The notes under the pieces: generated by a model
Seen by the model: only the letters and a program-made list of their open reading frames with translations
The model's database searches: none
Told to the model about the DNA's origin: nothing
Source: Virgibacillus_F sp049310925
Lineage (GTDB): Bacteria; Bacillota; Bacilli; Bacillales; Amphibacillaceae
DNA: 64,000 nucleotides
Assembly (NCBI RefSeq): GCF_049310925.1
Contig: NZ_JBMERP010000002.1
Location: 108,141-172,140 of the forward strand
Direction: 5' to 3'
Shown: piece by piece, positions 7,728-16,798 of the stretch
Layout: every line of letters begins with the position of its first letter
Position numbering within the stretch: the first letter of the stretch is position 1
Made by a program: the position numbers and the translations under genes

Positions 7728-8877
7728 TGGCATGCTTTCCCAGGATGAAATTGACGCACTACTAAAAGTAGGGCAAGACGATGATGAGTTTGAAAACAAA
7801 GAAACAAACAATATAGATACATCTAATTACTTGACTAGCATCGAAGTAGACGCGCTCGGCGAAATAGGTAACATATCTTTTGGGAGCTCTGCAACTACAC
7901 TATCTACTTTACTTAATCAAAAAGTTGAGATAACAACTCCAGAGGTGACTGTAATTAAACAGGAAGATGTCACAGACGAATTCACTTTTGATCATTTAAG
8001 TGTAAAAGTAGAATATGTAGATGGATTTATTGGACAAAACGTTTTTGTTATCAAGTCGGAAGATGCATCAATAATATCTGATATTATGCTTGGTGGCGAT
8101 GGTACTAATCCATCAGAAGAATTAACTGACATACACGTAAGTGCTGTTCAGGAGGCAATGAATCAAATGATGGGTGCTGCTGCAACCAGCATGTCGACCA
8201 TATTTAATAAAAAAATTGATATATCACCACCAACTGTAAAAAAACAACAGGCTTCTAACAATAAAAGTATTGATTTGAATGAATCAAATGACGTCTTTGT
8301 TAAAGTTTCCTTTCAATTAAAGGTAGGAACTCTAATTGACTCAAACATTATGCAGTTAATTCCAATTCCATTTGCAAATCAACTGGTTGAAGAGTTAATG
8401 AAACAATCACAACAGGAATCAAAGGAAGAACAGGCCGCTGCAGTTGAACAAGTGGAGAGAGAAAAAGCGAGTGAGCAAACTTCACAGACTCAAAAACAGG
8501 AAACAGTACAACAGTCGAGTCAGAAATTCCTTGGTAAAAATGCTGCCCAATCTTCAAACAACGTTCATCAAGCAACATTTTCTCAATTTGAACAAGTGGA
8601 ACTTAGTAGTAACGAGCAACGGAACCTGGATTTACTCTTGGATATACCTTTAAAGGTTTCAGTCGAACTTGGACGTACAAAGAGAACAATAAAAGACGTA
8701 CTGGATTTGTCTCCTGGCGCAATAATTGAATTAGACAAATTAGCAGGAGAACCAGTAGACATATTTGTGAACGACAAGCTAATTGCTAAAGGTGAAGTTG
8801 TAGTTATAGATGAAAACTTTGGGGTACGTCTAACAGATATCCTCAGTCAGTCTGAAAGGCTAAAGAAACTAAAATAA
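7717..8877 (+). CDS. fliY: Flagellar motor switch phosphatase FliY
   Basis: Gram-positive C-ring protein combining a CheY-P phosphatase with a FliN domain. It dephosphorylates CheY-P at the switch. Residues 5-13 (LSQDEIDAL) repeat the FliM N-terminal CheY-binding motif. Two CheC-type active-site helices are visible: EIGNISFGSSATTLS (about 49-63) and EAMNQMMGAAATSMS (about 146-160). A Gln/Ser/Glu-rich linker (about 228-285) leads to a C-terminal FliN/SpoA domain (LDIPLKVSVELGRTKRTIKD). The 386 aa are close to B. subtilis (378). ATG codons at 7717 and 7720 are both possible. Confidence 0.96.
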   Translation: MMSDGMLSQDEIDALLKVGQDDDEFENKETNNIDTSNYLTSIEVDALGEIGNISFGSSATTLSTLLNQKVEITTPEVTVIKQEDVTDEFTFDHLSVKVEYVDGFIGQNVFVIKSEDASIISDIMLGGDGTNPSEELTDIHVSAVQEAMNQMMGAAATSMSTIFNKKIDISPPTVKKQQASNNKSIDLNESNDVFVKVSFQLKVGTLIDSNIMQLIPIPFANQLVEELMKQSQQESKEEQAAAVEQVEREKASEQTSQTQKQETVQQSSQKFLGKNAAQSSNNVHQATFSQFEQVELSSNEQRNLDLLLDIPLKVSVELGRTKRTIKDVLDLSPGAIIELDKLAGEPVDIFVNDKLIAKGEVVVIDENFGVRLTDILSQSERLKKLK

Positions 8878-8898
8878 AACTATCAGGAGGAAAAACTA

Positions 8899-9261
8899 AT
8901 GGGACAGCGTATATTAATTGTTGACGATGCAGCTTTTATGAGAATGATGATAAAAGATATTTTAAGTAAAAATGGATTTGATGTGGTTGGGGAAGCACAA
9001 GACGGTGCTGAAGCTATTGAAAAATATAATGAACTACAACCAGATTTGGTAACCATGGATATTACAATGCCAGAAATGGATGGTATAACTTCTTTAAAAA
9101 AAATAAAAGAAGAAAATCCGCAGGCGAAAATAATTATGTGCTCAGCAATGGGACAGCAAGCTATGGTCATTGATGCTATCCAGGCTGGGGCAAAGGACTT
9201 TATTGTTAAACCATTCCAAGCTGACCGCGTAATTGAAGCAATACAAAAGGCTTTAGACTAA
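8899..9261 (+). CDS. cheY: Chemotaxis response regulator CheY
   Basis: Single receiver-domain regulator phosphorylated by CheA; CheY-P binds FliM/FliY to bias flagellar rotation. Acid pair D9/D10, phosphoacceptor D54 (VTMDITMPEMDG), the switch serine near 82 and invariant K104 (VKPF) are all present in 120 aa, with no output domain. The SD is AGGAGG, seven bases upstream. It sits immediately after its phosphatase FliY, as in B. subtilis. Confidence 0.97.
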   Translation: MGQRILIVDDAAFMRMMIKDILSKNGFDVVGEAQDGAEAIEKYNELQPDLVTMDITMPEMDGITSLKKIKEENPQAKIIMCSAMGQQAMVIDAIQAGAKDFIVKPFQADRVIEAIQKALD

Positions 9262-9268
9262 AAAGCGA

Positions 9269-9928
9269 ATGAATATGCTACTTAAAAAAATCGGGATTTG
9301 TATTTGCTTAATAAGTGCATACTTTCTGGGGTTTGGATATACCTTACAGGTTTCTGCGGCCGAACCAAATGCTAAGGAATGTTTGGAAAAAGAAGTTGAT
9401 TGTAATGAGTTAAAAAATAATAGTACTGATGGAACGACAAATATTGTAGGTAAGAATGAAGACAGTTCTATCGTATTTGATTTAGTGAAAATGGTTTTTG
9501 CTTTAATACTTGTTTTAGCACTCATCTATTTATTATTAAAGTTTTTAAGTAAACGAAATAAAGTTTTTCAACAGGTTAGAGCTCTTGAAAATATAGGCGG
9601 AATTTCTGTAGGGCAAAACAAATCTATTCAAATAATACGTATTTCTAACCGAATATACATAGTTGGTGTTGGTGAAAATGTAGAATTACTACATGAGATT
9701 ACAAGTGAAAAAGAAAAGGACGAATTACTAAATCTAAATCAAACAAATGAATTTCAGGCAGGTTCGTTAATTTCTTCTTTTTTCAAGCAGAAGAACAATA
9801 ATGATCATTCAACAACTCAAACGAAAACCGATTTTAAAAATCTTTTTACAACAGAGCTTGATAAATTAAAAGATGGCAGAAGCAAGTTAATTAATCACCA
9901 TAAACGAAAAGGTGATAAAGATGAATGA
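9269..9928 (+). CDS. fliO: Flagellar export gate assembly protein FliO (FliZ of B. subtilis)
   Basis: Helps assemble the FliP ring of the type III export gate. The 219-aa protein has an N-terminal signal-like hydrophobic stretch (about residues 4-26, ending in VSAAEP) and a second membrane helix near 72-92 (MVFALILVLALIYLLLKFL). A FliO cytoplasmic core follows (GGISVGQNKSIQIIRI, then YIVGVGENVELL), with a basic tail. Length and order (cheY-fliO-fliP) match B. subtilis, where the gene is called fliZ. The 3' end overlaps fliP by eight bases. Confidence 0.9.
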   Translation: MNMLLKKIGICICLISAYFLGFGYTLQVSAAEPNAKECLEKEVDCNELKNNSTDGTTNIVGKNEDSSIVFDLVKMVFALILVLALIYLLLKFLSKRNKVFQQVRALENIGGISVGQNKSIQIIRISNRIYIVGVGENVELLHEITSEKEKDELLNLNQTNEFQAGSLISSFFKQKNNNDHSTTQTKTDFKNLFTTELDKLKDGRSKLINHHKRKGDKDE

Positions 9929-10586
9929 ATTTGTAGATATGTTTTCCAGTTCAAACCCAGAGTCTGTTGCAACGTCTGTAAAGTTATTATTACTATTAAC
10001 TGTATTGTCACTCGCACCAAGTATATTAATCTTAATGACTAGTTTTACAAGAATTATTATTGTACTATCCTTTGTTCGAACGTCTCTGGCAACACAACAA
10101 ATGCCCCCGAACCAGGTACTGATTGGACTTGCTTTGTTTTTAACATTTTTCATAATGGCACCAACATTTAATGAAGTTAATGAAGAGGCACTTCAGCCTC
10201 TTTTCAATGAAGAAATAGGTTTGGACGAGGCATATGATCGTGCTAGTGCACCAATGAAGGATTTCATGGCAGCAAACACAAGACAAAAAGACTTGGCTCT
10301 ATTTATGAATTATGCGGAAATGGACAAACCAGAAACAGTGCAGGATATACCCATGACCACATTAGTGCCAGCTTATGCAATTAGTGAATTGAAAACGGCT
10401 TTTCAGATGGGTTTTATGATATTCGTACCATTTTTAATAATTGATATGGCAGTTGCTAGTGTTCTAATGTCAATGGGTATGATGATGCTTCCACCTGTTA
10501 TGATTTCGTTGCCATTTAAGATTTTATTATTTGTGTTAGTTGATGGCTGGTATCTTATCACCCGTTCATTACTAGAGGGATTCTAA
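9921..10586 (+). CDS. fliP: Flagellar type III export gate protein FliP
   Basis: Core membrane component of the FliPQR export gate. The ATG at 9921 is chosen because it has an SD (AAAGGTGA, from 9908) and gives the family's 221 aa; the in-frame GTG at 9912 lies within that SD. The family signature FVRTSLATQQMPPNQVLIGL and the C-terminal FLIIDMAVASVLMSMGM / MMLPPVMISLPFKILLFV blocks are unmistakable. Four hydrophobic helices are visible. Confidence 0.97.
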   Translation: MNEFVDMFSSSNPESVATSVKLLLLLTVLSLAPSILILMTSFTRIIIVLSFVRTSLATQQMPPNQVLIGLALFLTFFIMAPTFNEVNEEALQPLFNEEIGLDEAYDRASAPMKDFMAANTRQKDLALFMNYAEMDKPETVQDIPMTTLVPAYAISELKTAFQMGFMIFVPFLIIDMAVASVLMSMGMMMLPPVMISLPFKILLFVLVDGWYLITRSLLEGF

Positions 10587-10631
10587 TGAATAAATACGGT
10601 AGTTTTTTAATGTATAGAGGGGATGGTTTGT

Positions 10632-10901
10632 ATGAGTAGTGAATTTGTTTTAACACTAGCAGAAAAAGGCATTTATACGATATTACTTGTTTCTGGACCT
10701 TTATTAATACTGGCGCTGGCAATTGGGCTCTTAGTGAGTATTTTCCAGGCGACCACACAGATTCAGGAACAAACACTAGCATTCATTCCAAAAATTGTCT
10801 CTGTCTTTCTTGGATTAATTTTCTTTGGACCATGGATGTTAACAAAAATGGTCGAGTTTACAGCTGATATATATCAAAATTTAAATCAGTTTGTTGGGTA
10901 A
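10632..10901 (+). CDS. fliQ: Flagellar type III export gate protein FliQ
   Basis: A small 89-aa protein with two membrane helices; several FliQ copies wrap the FliP-FliR gate. The motif SIFQATTQIQEQTLAFIPKI is diagnostic. The ATG at 10632 (MSSEFVLTLAEKG) is preferred over 10623, since it has an SD (AGAGGGGATGG) at suitable spacing and gives the standard length. Confidence 0.96.
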   Translation: MSSEFVLTLAEKGIYTILLVSGPLLILALAIGLLVSIFQATTQIQEQTLAFIPKIVSVFLGLIFFGPWMLTKMVEFTADIYQNLNQFVG

Positions 10902-10904
10902 AGC

Positions 10905-11684
10905 ATGTTAGATATTATAAATTTAGCAAGTATACCCACATTTTTATTAATATTTGTTCGAGTAACAGCCTTTTTTGTTGCCTTACCACTTTTTTCATAC
11001 AAAACTATACCGAATCATTTTAAAATAGGCTTTAGTTTTTTTCTTGCATTCATTATGTTTTACACTGTTGAATCTCCAATAATACCTATTGATGATACAT
11101 TTGTTCTGTTACTTGTTAAAGAAGCGATTGTGGGATTGTTAATTGGTCTATTAGCTTATATTATACTGTCCGCAATTCAAATAGCAGGTGGTTTGATAGA
11201 TTTTCAAATGGGATTTGCAATCGCAAACGTAATTGATCCACAAACAGGAGCACAAAGCCCTTTAACTGGTCAATATTTTTACATTATTGCACTTTTATTC
11301 TTATTATCGGTTAATGGGCACCATTTGTTTATAGATGGAATCTTTTTTAGTTACAATTTAATACCCATTGATGTTTTCGTACCTTTTCAAAATGAATCTT
11401 TAGTGAACTTTGTAATTGAAACCTTTAATAAAATGTTTGTTATAGCCTTTCAAATGGCTATCCCAATTGTAGGATGCTTATTTTTAGTCGATGTTGCACT
11501 TGGGATTATTGCACGAACTGTTCCTCAACTAAACGTTTTCGTGGTAGGCTTACCACTTAAAATATTTGTAAGCTTTGTTGCAATGTTGTTTTTTTTAAGC
11601 TTATATATGGTCTTGGTGAAAAGCTTGTTTGAAACAATGTTTAATGCCATGCATCATTTAATGCAGTTAATGGGAGGGGCTTAA
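10905..11684 (+). CDS. fliR: Flagellar type III export gate protein FliR
   Basis: A 259-aa polytopic membrane protein with about six hydrophobic segments; it completes the export gate with FliP and FliQ. Family blocks FQMGFAIANVIDPQTGAQSPLTGQ and FVVGLPLKIFVS are visible. The ATG starts three bases after the fliQ stop, with only a weak SD inside the end of fliQ (GGGTAAAGC), so coupling to fliQ translation is likely. Confidence 0.96.
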   Translation: MLDIINLASIPTFLLIFVRVTAFFVALPLFSYKTIPNHFKIGFSFFLAFIMFYTVESPIIPIDDTFVLLLVKEAIVGLLIGLLAYIILSAIQIAGGLIDFQMGFAIANVIDPQTGAQSPLTGQYFYIIALLFLLSVNGHHLFIDGIFFSYNLIPIDVFVPFQNESLVNFVIETFNKMFVIAFQMAIPIVGCLFLVDVALGIIARTVPQLNVFVVGLPLKIFVSFVAMLFFLSLYMVLVKSLFETMFNAMHHLMQLMGGA

Positions 11685-11685
11685 C

Positions 11686-12765
11686 ATTCAATTAAAATTG
11701 GATCTTCAATTTTTTGCAGGTGAAAAGACAGAAAAAGCAACCCCCAAAAAAAGACAAGATTCCAGAAAAAAAGGACAGGTTGCAAAAAGCCAGGACATTA
11801 ACACGGCATTCCTCTTATTTTTTTGTTTTTTACTCTTATCTGTGTTTGGAAGTAATATGGGATCAGGTCTTACGGCGCTATACAAAACAGCTTTCACTGA
11901 ATATATTCACTGGGACTTAACAGAAAGTAATGTCCACCAGGTTTTTGTGGAAGGAACCATTGAAACTGCAAAAATCATTGCACCAATAATGGGGATCGCT
12001 ATCGTCGCTGGATTGGTATCGAATTTTACACAAATTGGTTTCTTATTTACAACAGAACCACTGAAAATAGATTTGAAAAAGTTAGACCCAATCCAGGGTG
12101 CAAAAAGAATATTTTCTGCCCGTGCATTAGTTGAGTTAGCAAAATCTTTATTTAAAATTGTTTTTATGGGTCTTATAACGTTTGGGCTTATATGGTTTTA
12201 TAAAGACGACATGATGATGATCTCGTTTAAAACTGCTGAAAGTGCTTTATCCTTTTTCGGTCAAATTACTATTATAATGGGGATTGCAGCAGCGCTTACG
12301 TTATTATTTATTGCAGTATTTGACTATGCTTATCAAAAGTTTGATTTCGAGAAAAATATAAAAATGTCAAAGAATGATATCAAAGATGAGCACAAAAATA
12401 TGGAGGGTGACCCCTTAATAAAATCAAAAATCAAGGAGAAGCAAAGGCAAATGGCAGCCAGGAGGATGATGAGTGAGGTTCCGACGGCTGACGTGGTTAT
12501 TACAAACCCAACTCATTTTGCGATTGCAATTAAATATGATGAAGCGAAAGCAAGCGCTCCATTCGTAGTAGCAAAAGGAATGGACCATACCGCACTTCGA
12601 ATCAAAGAAATTGCAAAAAAAAATCATGTTATGACTGTCGAAAATAGACAATTAGCACGAGCGCTATACAGTGCAATTGACATTGGTAATAGTATACCAG
12701 AAGAATATTTTCAGGCTGTTGCCGAGGTTTTAGCTTATGTCTATCGATTAGAGAAGAAAGTATAG
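11686..12765 (+). CDS. flhB: Flagellar export substrate-switch protein FlhB, probable ATT start
   Basis: Export gate protein whose cytoplasmic domain cleaves itself and switches substrate class from hook to filament. Residues include the N-terminal DLQFFAGEKTEKATPKKR, four membrane helices and the autocleavage motif NPTH (VVITNPTHFAIAIKYD). Standard start codons allow only TTG at 11698, which is 18 bases beyond the SD GGGAGGGG (11672-11679). An ATT at 11686 has ideal six-base spacing and yields MQLKLDLQFFAGEK, which lines up with the B. subtilis start as I remember it (MKLRVDLQFFAGEK) and gives the usual length (359 aa). I therefore place the start at ATT; 11698 remains the conservative alternative. 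Confidence 0.93.
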   Translation: MQLKLDLQFFAGEKTEKATPKKRQDSRKKGQVAKSQDINTAFLLFFCFLLLSVFGSNMGSGLTALYKTAFTEYIHWDLTESNVHQVFVEGTIETAKIIAPIMGIAIVAGLVSNFTQIGFLFTTEPLKIDLKKLDPIQGAKRIFSARALVELAKSLFKIVFMGLITFGLIWFYKDDMMMISFKTAESALSFFGQITIIMGIAAALTLLFIAVFDYAYQKFDFEKNIKMSKNDIKDEHKNMEGDPLIKSKIKEKQRQMAARRMMSEVPTADVVITNPTHFAIAIKYDEAKASAPFVVAKGMDHTALRIKEIAKKNHVMTVENRQLARALYSAIDIGNSIPEEYFQAVAEVLAYVYRLEKKV

Positions 12766-12780
12766 GTAGGGGGGAAATCC

Positions 12781-14814
12781 ATGAAGGCACGAGATTTATC
12801 GGTTTTATTAGGCGTAATTTTAATCATTACAATGCTTGTCGTCCCACTACCGGGATGGCTATTGAGTATTCTAATTTTATGCAACATTATTCTAGCTCTT
12901 ATTGTTATTTTAGTATCAATGAATACACAGGAAGCATTACAATTCTCTATATTTCCATCCCTATTGTTATTATTAACTCTCTTTCGATTAGCATTAAACG
13001 TCTCGACGACCAGATCAATTCTTTCTGACGGTGATGCTGGAGGCGTTGTGGAAACATTCGGTTCATTTGTAATTGGTGGCAACCCCTTGGTGGGTTTTGT
13101 TGTATTTATCATACTTGTTATTATTCAGTTTTTAGTTATCACAAAAGGTGCAGAACGTGTTTCTGAAGTTGCAGCTAGATTTTCCTTAGATGCAATGCCA
13201 GGAAAACAAATGAGTATAGATGCTGACCTAAATGCCGGTTTAATTTCCGAACATCAAGCTAAAGAGCGCAGGGAAAAAGTAGAAAATGAAGCTGATTTTC
13301 ACGGTGCGATGGATGGAGCGAGTAAGTTCGTAAAAGGAGATGCAATCGCAGGGATTATTATCGTACTCATTAATATTGTGTTTGGAATAATCATTGGTAT
13401 GCTTCAAATGGAGATGTCGTTTCAGGAATCACTGGATACATTTATGCGCCTAACGATTGGTGATGGGTTAGTAAGTCAAATACCTGCACTATTGATTGCA
13501 ACTGCTACAGGTATAATTGTTACACGTGCTTCCTCAAAAGGGAATTTGGGTACTGATGTTACCGGTCAGTTACTGCAATATCCTAAACTTTTATTCATTG
13601 CGGCAGGAGCTATTTTTCTACTAGGATTGACTCCAATTAACTTTTTATTAACCACATCGTTGGCAGCGTTGTTGGCATTAAGTGGCTATATGTTACTAAA
13701 ACAAGCAGAAAAAGTTGAAGAACCAGATATTGAGGAAGAGGAACAGTCAGAAAGTTCTGCAATGAAATCCCCCGAAAATGTAGTGAATCTATTAAACATG
13801 GATCCAATCGAATTTGAATTTGGATATGCACTGATACCATTAGTTGATGCGAGTCAAGGTGGTGACCTACTTGATAGAGTTATTATGATCCGGAGACAGT
13901 TAGCTATTGAACTTGGTGTTGTGATTCCGGTTGTTCGTATACGCGACAATATTCAGCTTAACCCTAACGAGTATCGATTGAAAATTAAAGGAAATGAAGT
14001 TGCTTTCGGAGAGCTCTTGCTTGACCACTTTTTAGCTATGACCCCTGGTTTGGACGACGACGACCTGGAGGGAATTGACACAAAGGAACCTGCATTCGGT
14101 CTTCCTGCAAAATGGATAAGTGAAGAAGTGAAGGATGAGGCTGAGCTGTCAGGTTACACTGTTGTTGATCCCCCATCAGTTGTGTCAACACACATAACAG
14201 AGGTAATAAAGAAACATGCACATACTTTATTGGGTCGACAGGAAACGAAACAATTGATTGATCACTTAAAGGAAAGCTATCCAATTCTAGTTGAAGAGGT
14301 AACACCAGAGCCGTTGTCATTTGGAGAAGTACAAAAAGTGTTGGCCAAATTATTAAGAGAAAATGTTTCTATCCGCAACTTACCAATTATCTTTGAAACG
14401 TTAGCTGACTTTGCAAAAATGACAAATGATACAGATTTGTTAGCAGAGTATGCCAGACAATCATTATCACAGCAAATCACCAAGCAATATGTACATGACG
14501 ACATGTCGTTGAAAGTTATTACTGTTTCTGGGGCTGTCGAGAAAATGATAGCCGAGAATATCCAGCAAACAGAACATGGAAACTATTTATCTCTCGATCC
14601 AGATTCACAGCAGCTAATTATAAAAACAGTAAGTGAAGAGGTAGAAAGAATAGCATTGCAGGAAGATACTGCAATATTATTGTGCTCACCTGCAGTACGA
14701 ATGTATCTAAAACAATTAGTTGAGCGGTTTTTACCTCAAGTTGTTGTATTGTCATACAATGAGCTTGAACCAAGTGTCCAAGTACAAAGTGTAGGGGTGG
14801 TGAATGTAGCATGA
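12781..14814 (+). CDS. flhA: Flagellar type III export gate protein FlhA
   Basis: The largest export gate component: a nonameric membrane ring with a cytoplasmic docking platform for export chaperones and FliJ. The N-terminal half has about eight membrane helices with the conserved FHIPEP-type loop (SEVAARFSLDAMPGKQMSID, then REKVENEADFHGAMDGASKF). The C-terminal half is the soluble FlhA-C domain. The 677 aa equal the B. subtilis length. The stop overlaps the flhF ATG (ATGA). Confidence 0.97.
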   Translation: MKARDLSVLLGVILIITMLVVPLPGWLLSILILCNIILALIVILVSMNTQEALQFSIFPSLLLLLTLFRLALNVSTTRSILSDGDAGGVVETFGSFVIGGNPLVGFVVFIILVIIQFLVITKGAERVSEVAARFSLDAMPGKQMSIDADLNAGLISEHQAKERREKVENEADFHGAMDGASKFVKGDAIAGIIIVLINIVFGIIIGMLQMEMSFQESLDTFMRLTIGDGLVSQIPALLIATATGIIVTRASSKGNLGTDVTGQLLQYPKLLFIAAGAIFLLGLTPINFLLTTSLAALLALSGYMLLKQAEKVEEPDIEEEEQSESSAMKSPENVVNLLNMDPIEFEFGYALIPLVDASQGGDLLDRVIMIRRQLAIELGVVIPVVRIRDNIQLNPNEYRLKIKGNEVAFGELLLDHFLAMTPGLDDDDLEGIDTKEPAFGLPAKWISEEVKDEAELSGYTVVDPPSVVSTHITEVIKKHAHTLLGRQETKQLIDHLKESYPILVEEVTPEPLSFGEVQKVLAKLLRENVSIRNLPIIFETLADFAKMTNDTDLLAEYARQSLSQQITKQYVHDDMSLKVITVSGAVEKMIAENIQQTEHGNYLSLDPDSQQLIIKTVSEEVERIALQEDTAILLCSPAVRMYLKQLVERFLPQVVVLSYNELEPSVQVQSVGVVNVA

Positions 14815-15935
14815 GAGTAAAAAAATATGTAGCGGCAACTATGCCGGAAGCTATGCATCAAATTCGCAAGGAACTTGGTGTCGATGCGGTAATACTAAAT
14901 TCAAAAGAAGTTAGAAACGGAAAACTTTTTGGTTTATTTAAAAAAAGAAACATCGAAGTGATTGCAGCGCTTGATCCAGAGCCGAAAATGCCAAAGCCAA
15001 AAGTGAAGAATGAATTACCTGACATAAATATAGATAAAAAAACCGGAAATTCTCATGTGAAAAATGACTCCAATGTGCTTAACGAAATTAAACAACTCAA
15101 GAAATTAGTTGAGTTTCAAAATCAACAGGTCAAATCAAAGTTCAGTACACAGTACAATATTGTTTATCAACACTTAATGTCCCAGGAAGTTTCAGAATCG
15201 TTAGCGGCGGAAATTGTCAATTCTATTATTGAAAAGCATGGAGAAAACAATGATTTTGATCAACATACTATCTTTCAGGACACAATGAAAGAAATTACGA
15301 ATCGTATTTCCTCCCTTTCGTTTGAAGGAATTACGTATGACAAAAAAATCATTCATTTTGTAGGGCCAACTGGAGTCGGTAAAACGACCTCGATCGCAAA
15401 AGTTGCTGCAAAAAGTATGTTAAAGGATCAGAAAAAGGTTGCATTCATTACTGCTGATACGTATAGAATCGCAGCTATCGAACAGTTAAAAACGTATGCT
15501 CAAATACTCGATGTACCTTTAGAGGTAGCTTATGATATTAAAGATTATAAGAATGCGGTGGAAAAGTTTTCCGATTTTGATTTGATACTTGTTGATACAG
15601 CAGGCCGAAACTTTCGTGATGAAAGATTTGTACATGAATTGAAGCAAAGCATTGATTTTAATAACGAAATTGAAACATACCTTGTGTTATCTTTAACTGC
15701 AAAACCGAATGATTTACAAAAAATTAGTGAACAGTTTAAACATATTCCTATAAAAGAGTATATCTTTACCAAAATTGATGAAACAAGACAATATGGCAGT
15801 ATGCTAAACATTGCACTTGCAAACAAAACAGGAATTGCCTATATGACAAATGGTCAGGATGTACCTGATGATATCATAAAACCTAACCCTCAAAAAATTA
15901 GTGAGTATATAGTTGGTGAATACCGTGATGAATGA
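14811..15935 (+). CDS. flhF: SRP-family GTPase FlhF
   Basis: SRP-type GTPase controlling the site and number of flagella. A basic N-terminal B domain is followed by a helical N domain and a G domain with P-loop GPTGVGKTTS (residues 185-194), the TADTYRIAAIEQLKTYA segment, DTAGR (about 261-265) and TKID. At 374 aa it is typical. The stop overlaps the start of flhG, the MinD-like ATPase that stimulates FlhF GTP hydrolysis. Confidence 0.96.
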   Translation: MRVKKYVAATMPEAMHQIRKELGVDAVILNSKEVRNGKLFGLFKKRNIEVIAALDPEPKMPKPKVKNELPDINIDKKTGNSHVKNDSNVLNEIKQLKKLVEFQNQQVKSKFSTQYNIVYQHLMSQEVSESLAAEIVNSIIEKHGENNDFDQHTIFQDTMKEITNRISSLSFEGITYDKKIIHFVGPTGVGKTTSIAKVAAKSMLKDQKKVAFITADTYRIAAIEQLKTYAQILDVPLEVAYDIKDYKNAVEKFSDFDLILVDTAGRNFRDERFVHELKQSIDFNNEIETYLVLSLTAKPNDLQKISEQFKHIPIKEYIFTKIDETRQYGSMLNIALANKTGIAYMTNGQDVPDDIIKPNPQKISEYIVGEYRDE

Positions 15936-16791
15936 TCAAGCAATGAGTTTACGCCGCAAGCTGCAGCAAGTAAACGATCCAAGGCAAGCAAAAACAATCT
16001 CGATTGTAAGTGGTAAGGGAGGAGTGGGGAAATCTAACTTCGCTTTAAATTTTTCACTTGAACTTTTAAAAAACAACAAAAAGGTTCTGCTGTTTGATCT
16101 TGATGTAGGAATGGGTAACATTGATATTTTGGTGGGACTAAATGCCAAAAGAACTATAGTTGATATGTTTGATGAAAAGCTTGGAATTCATGACATTATT
16201 GAAAAAGGTCCTGGCAATTTGTCCTATATTGCAGCAGGTAACGGTCTTTCTAGTCTGTTCATTTTAGATAATGACAAAAAAGATTACTTTTTGGAACAGT
16301 ATAATGAATTAGTGCAGTTATATGATTACATTGTTTTTGACATGGGAGCTGGTGCAACAAGAGAGGGCTTATTTTTTATTCTAGCTTCAGATGAATGTAT
16401 TGTTATAACTACTCCAGAGCCTACATCTATAACAGACGCATACGGAATGATTAAACACATCGTAAACAATCAAGGAAATATGCCGATATATGTGGTAATG
16501 AATCGCTCATTCACAAAAAAAACAGGTACAAAAGCACTAGATAGATTCCAACGAATTATAAAGCAATTCCTGACTATTGAAATACAACAAATGGGAATCT
16601 TACCGGATGACAGAACTGTGTCAACGGCTGTAACCAGACAAATACCATATACACTTTTAGATAAAAATGCTCCAATTTCACAAGCAATGAAACAACTTGT
16701 ATCTAATTATTCACAAACCTCATATTCAACAAAAACGCAAGAGACGACATCATTCGTACAAAGAATAAAGAGATTTTTGATCGAGAGGTGA
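15928..16791 (+). CDS. flhG: MinD-like ATPase FlhG (YlxH)
   Basis: ParA/MinD-family ATPase that activates FlhF and works on C-ring assembly with FliM/FliY. The deviant Walker A SGKGGVGKSN is at residues 28-37, DLDVGMGNIDILVG follows, and a membrane-binding amphipathic C-terminal helix (SFVQRIKRFLIER) ends the protein. N-terminal QAMSLRR resembles the conserved FlhG activator motif (DQAxxLR) that contacts FlhF. ATG at 15928 is preferred over upstream TTG/GTG codons because the SD GGTGAA lies about eight bases away. Confidence 0.94.
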   Translation: MNDQAMSLRRKLQQVNDPRQAKTISIVSGKGGVGKSNFALNFSLELLKNNKKVLLFDLDVGMGNIDILVGLNAKRTIVDMFDEKLGIHDIIEKGPGNLSYIAAGNGLSSLFILDNDKKDYFLEQYNELVQLYDYIVFDMGAGATREGLFFILASDECIVITTPEPTSITDAYGMIKHIVNNQGNMPIYVVMNRSFTKKTGTKALDRFQRIIKQFLTIEIQQMGILPDDRTVSTAVTRQIPYTLLDKNAPISQAMKQLVSNYSQTSYSTKTQETTSFVQRIKRFLIER

Positions 16792-16798
16792 ATGAGAT

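Noticed and set aside
13637..14320. Minus-strand frames opposite flhA
   Set aside because: Shadows of a conserved coding region; no SD or recognisable product.
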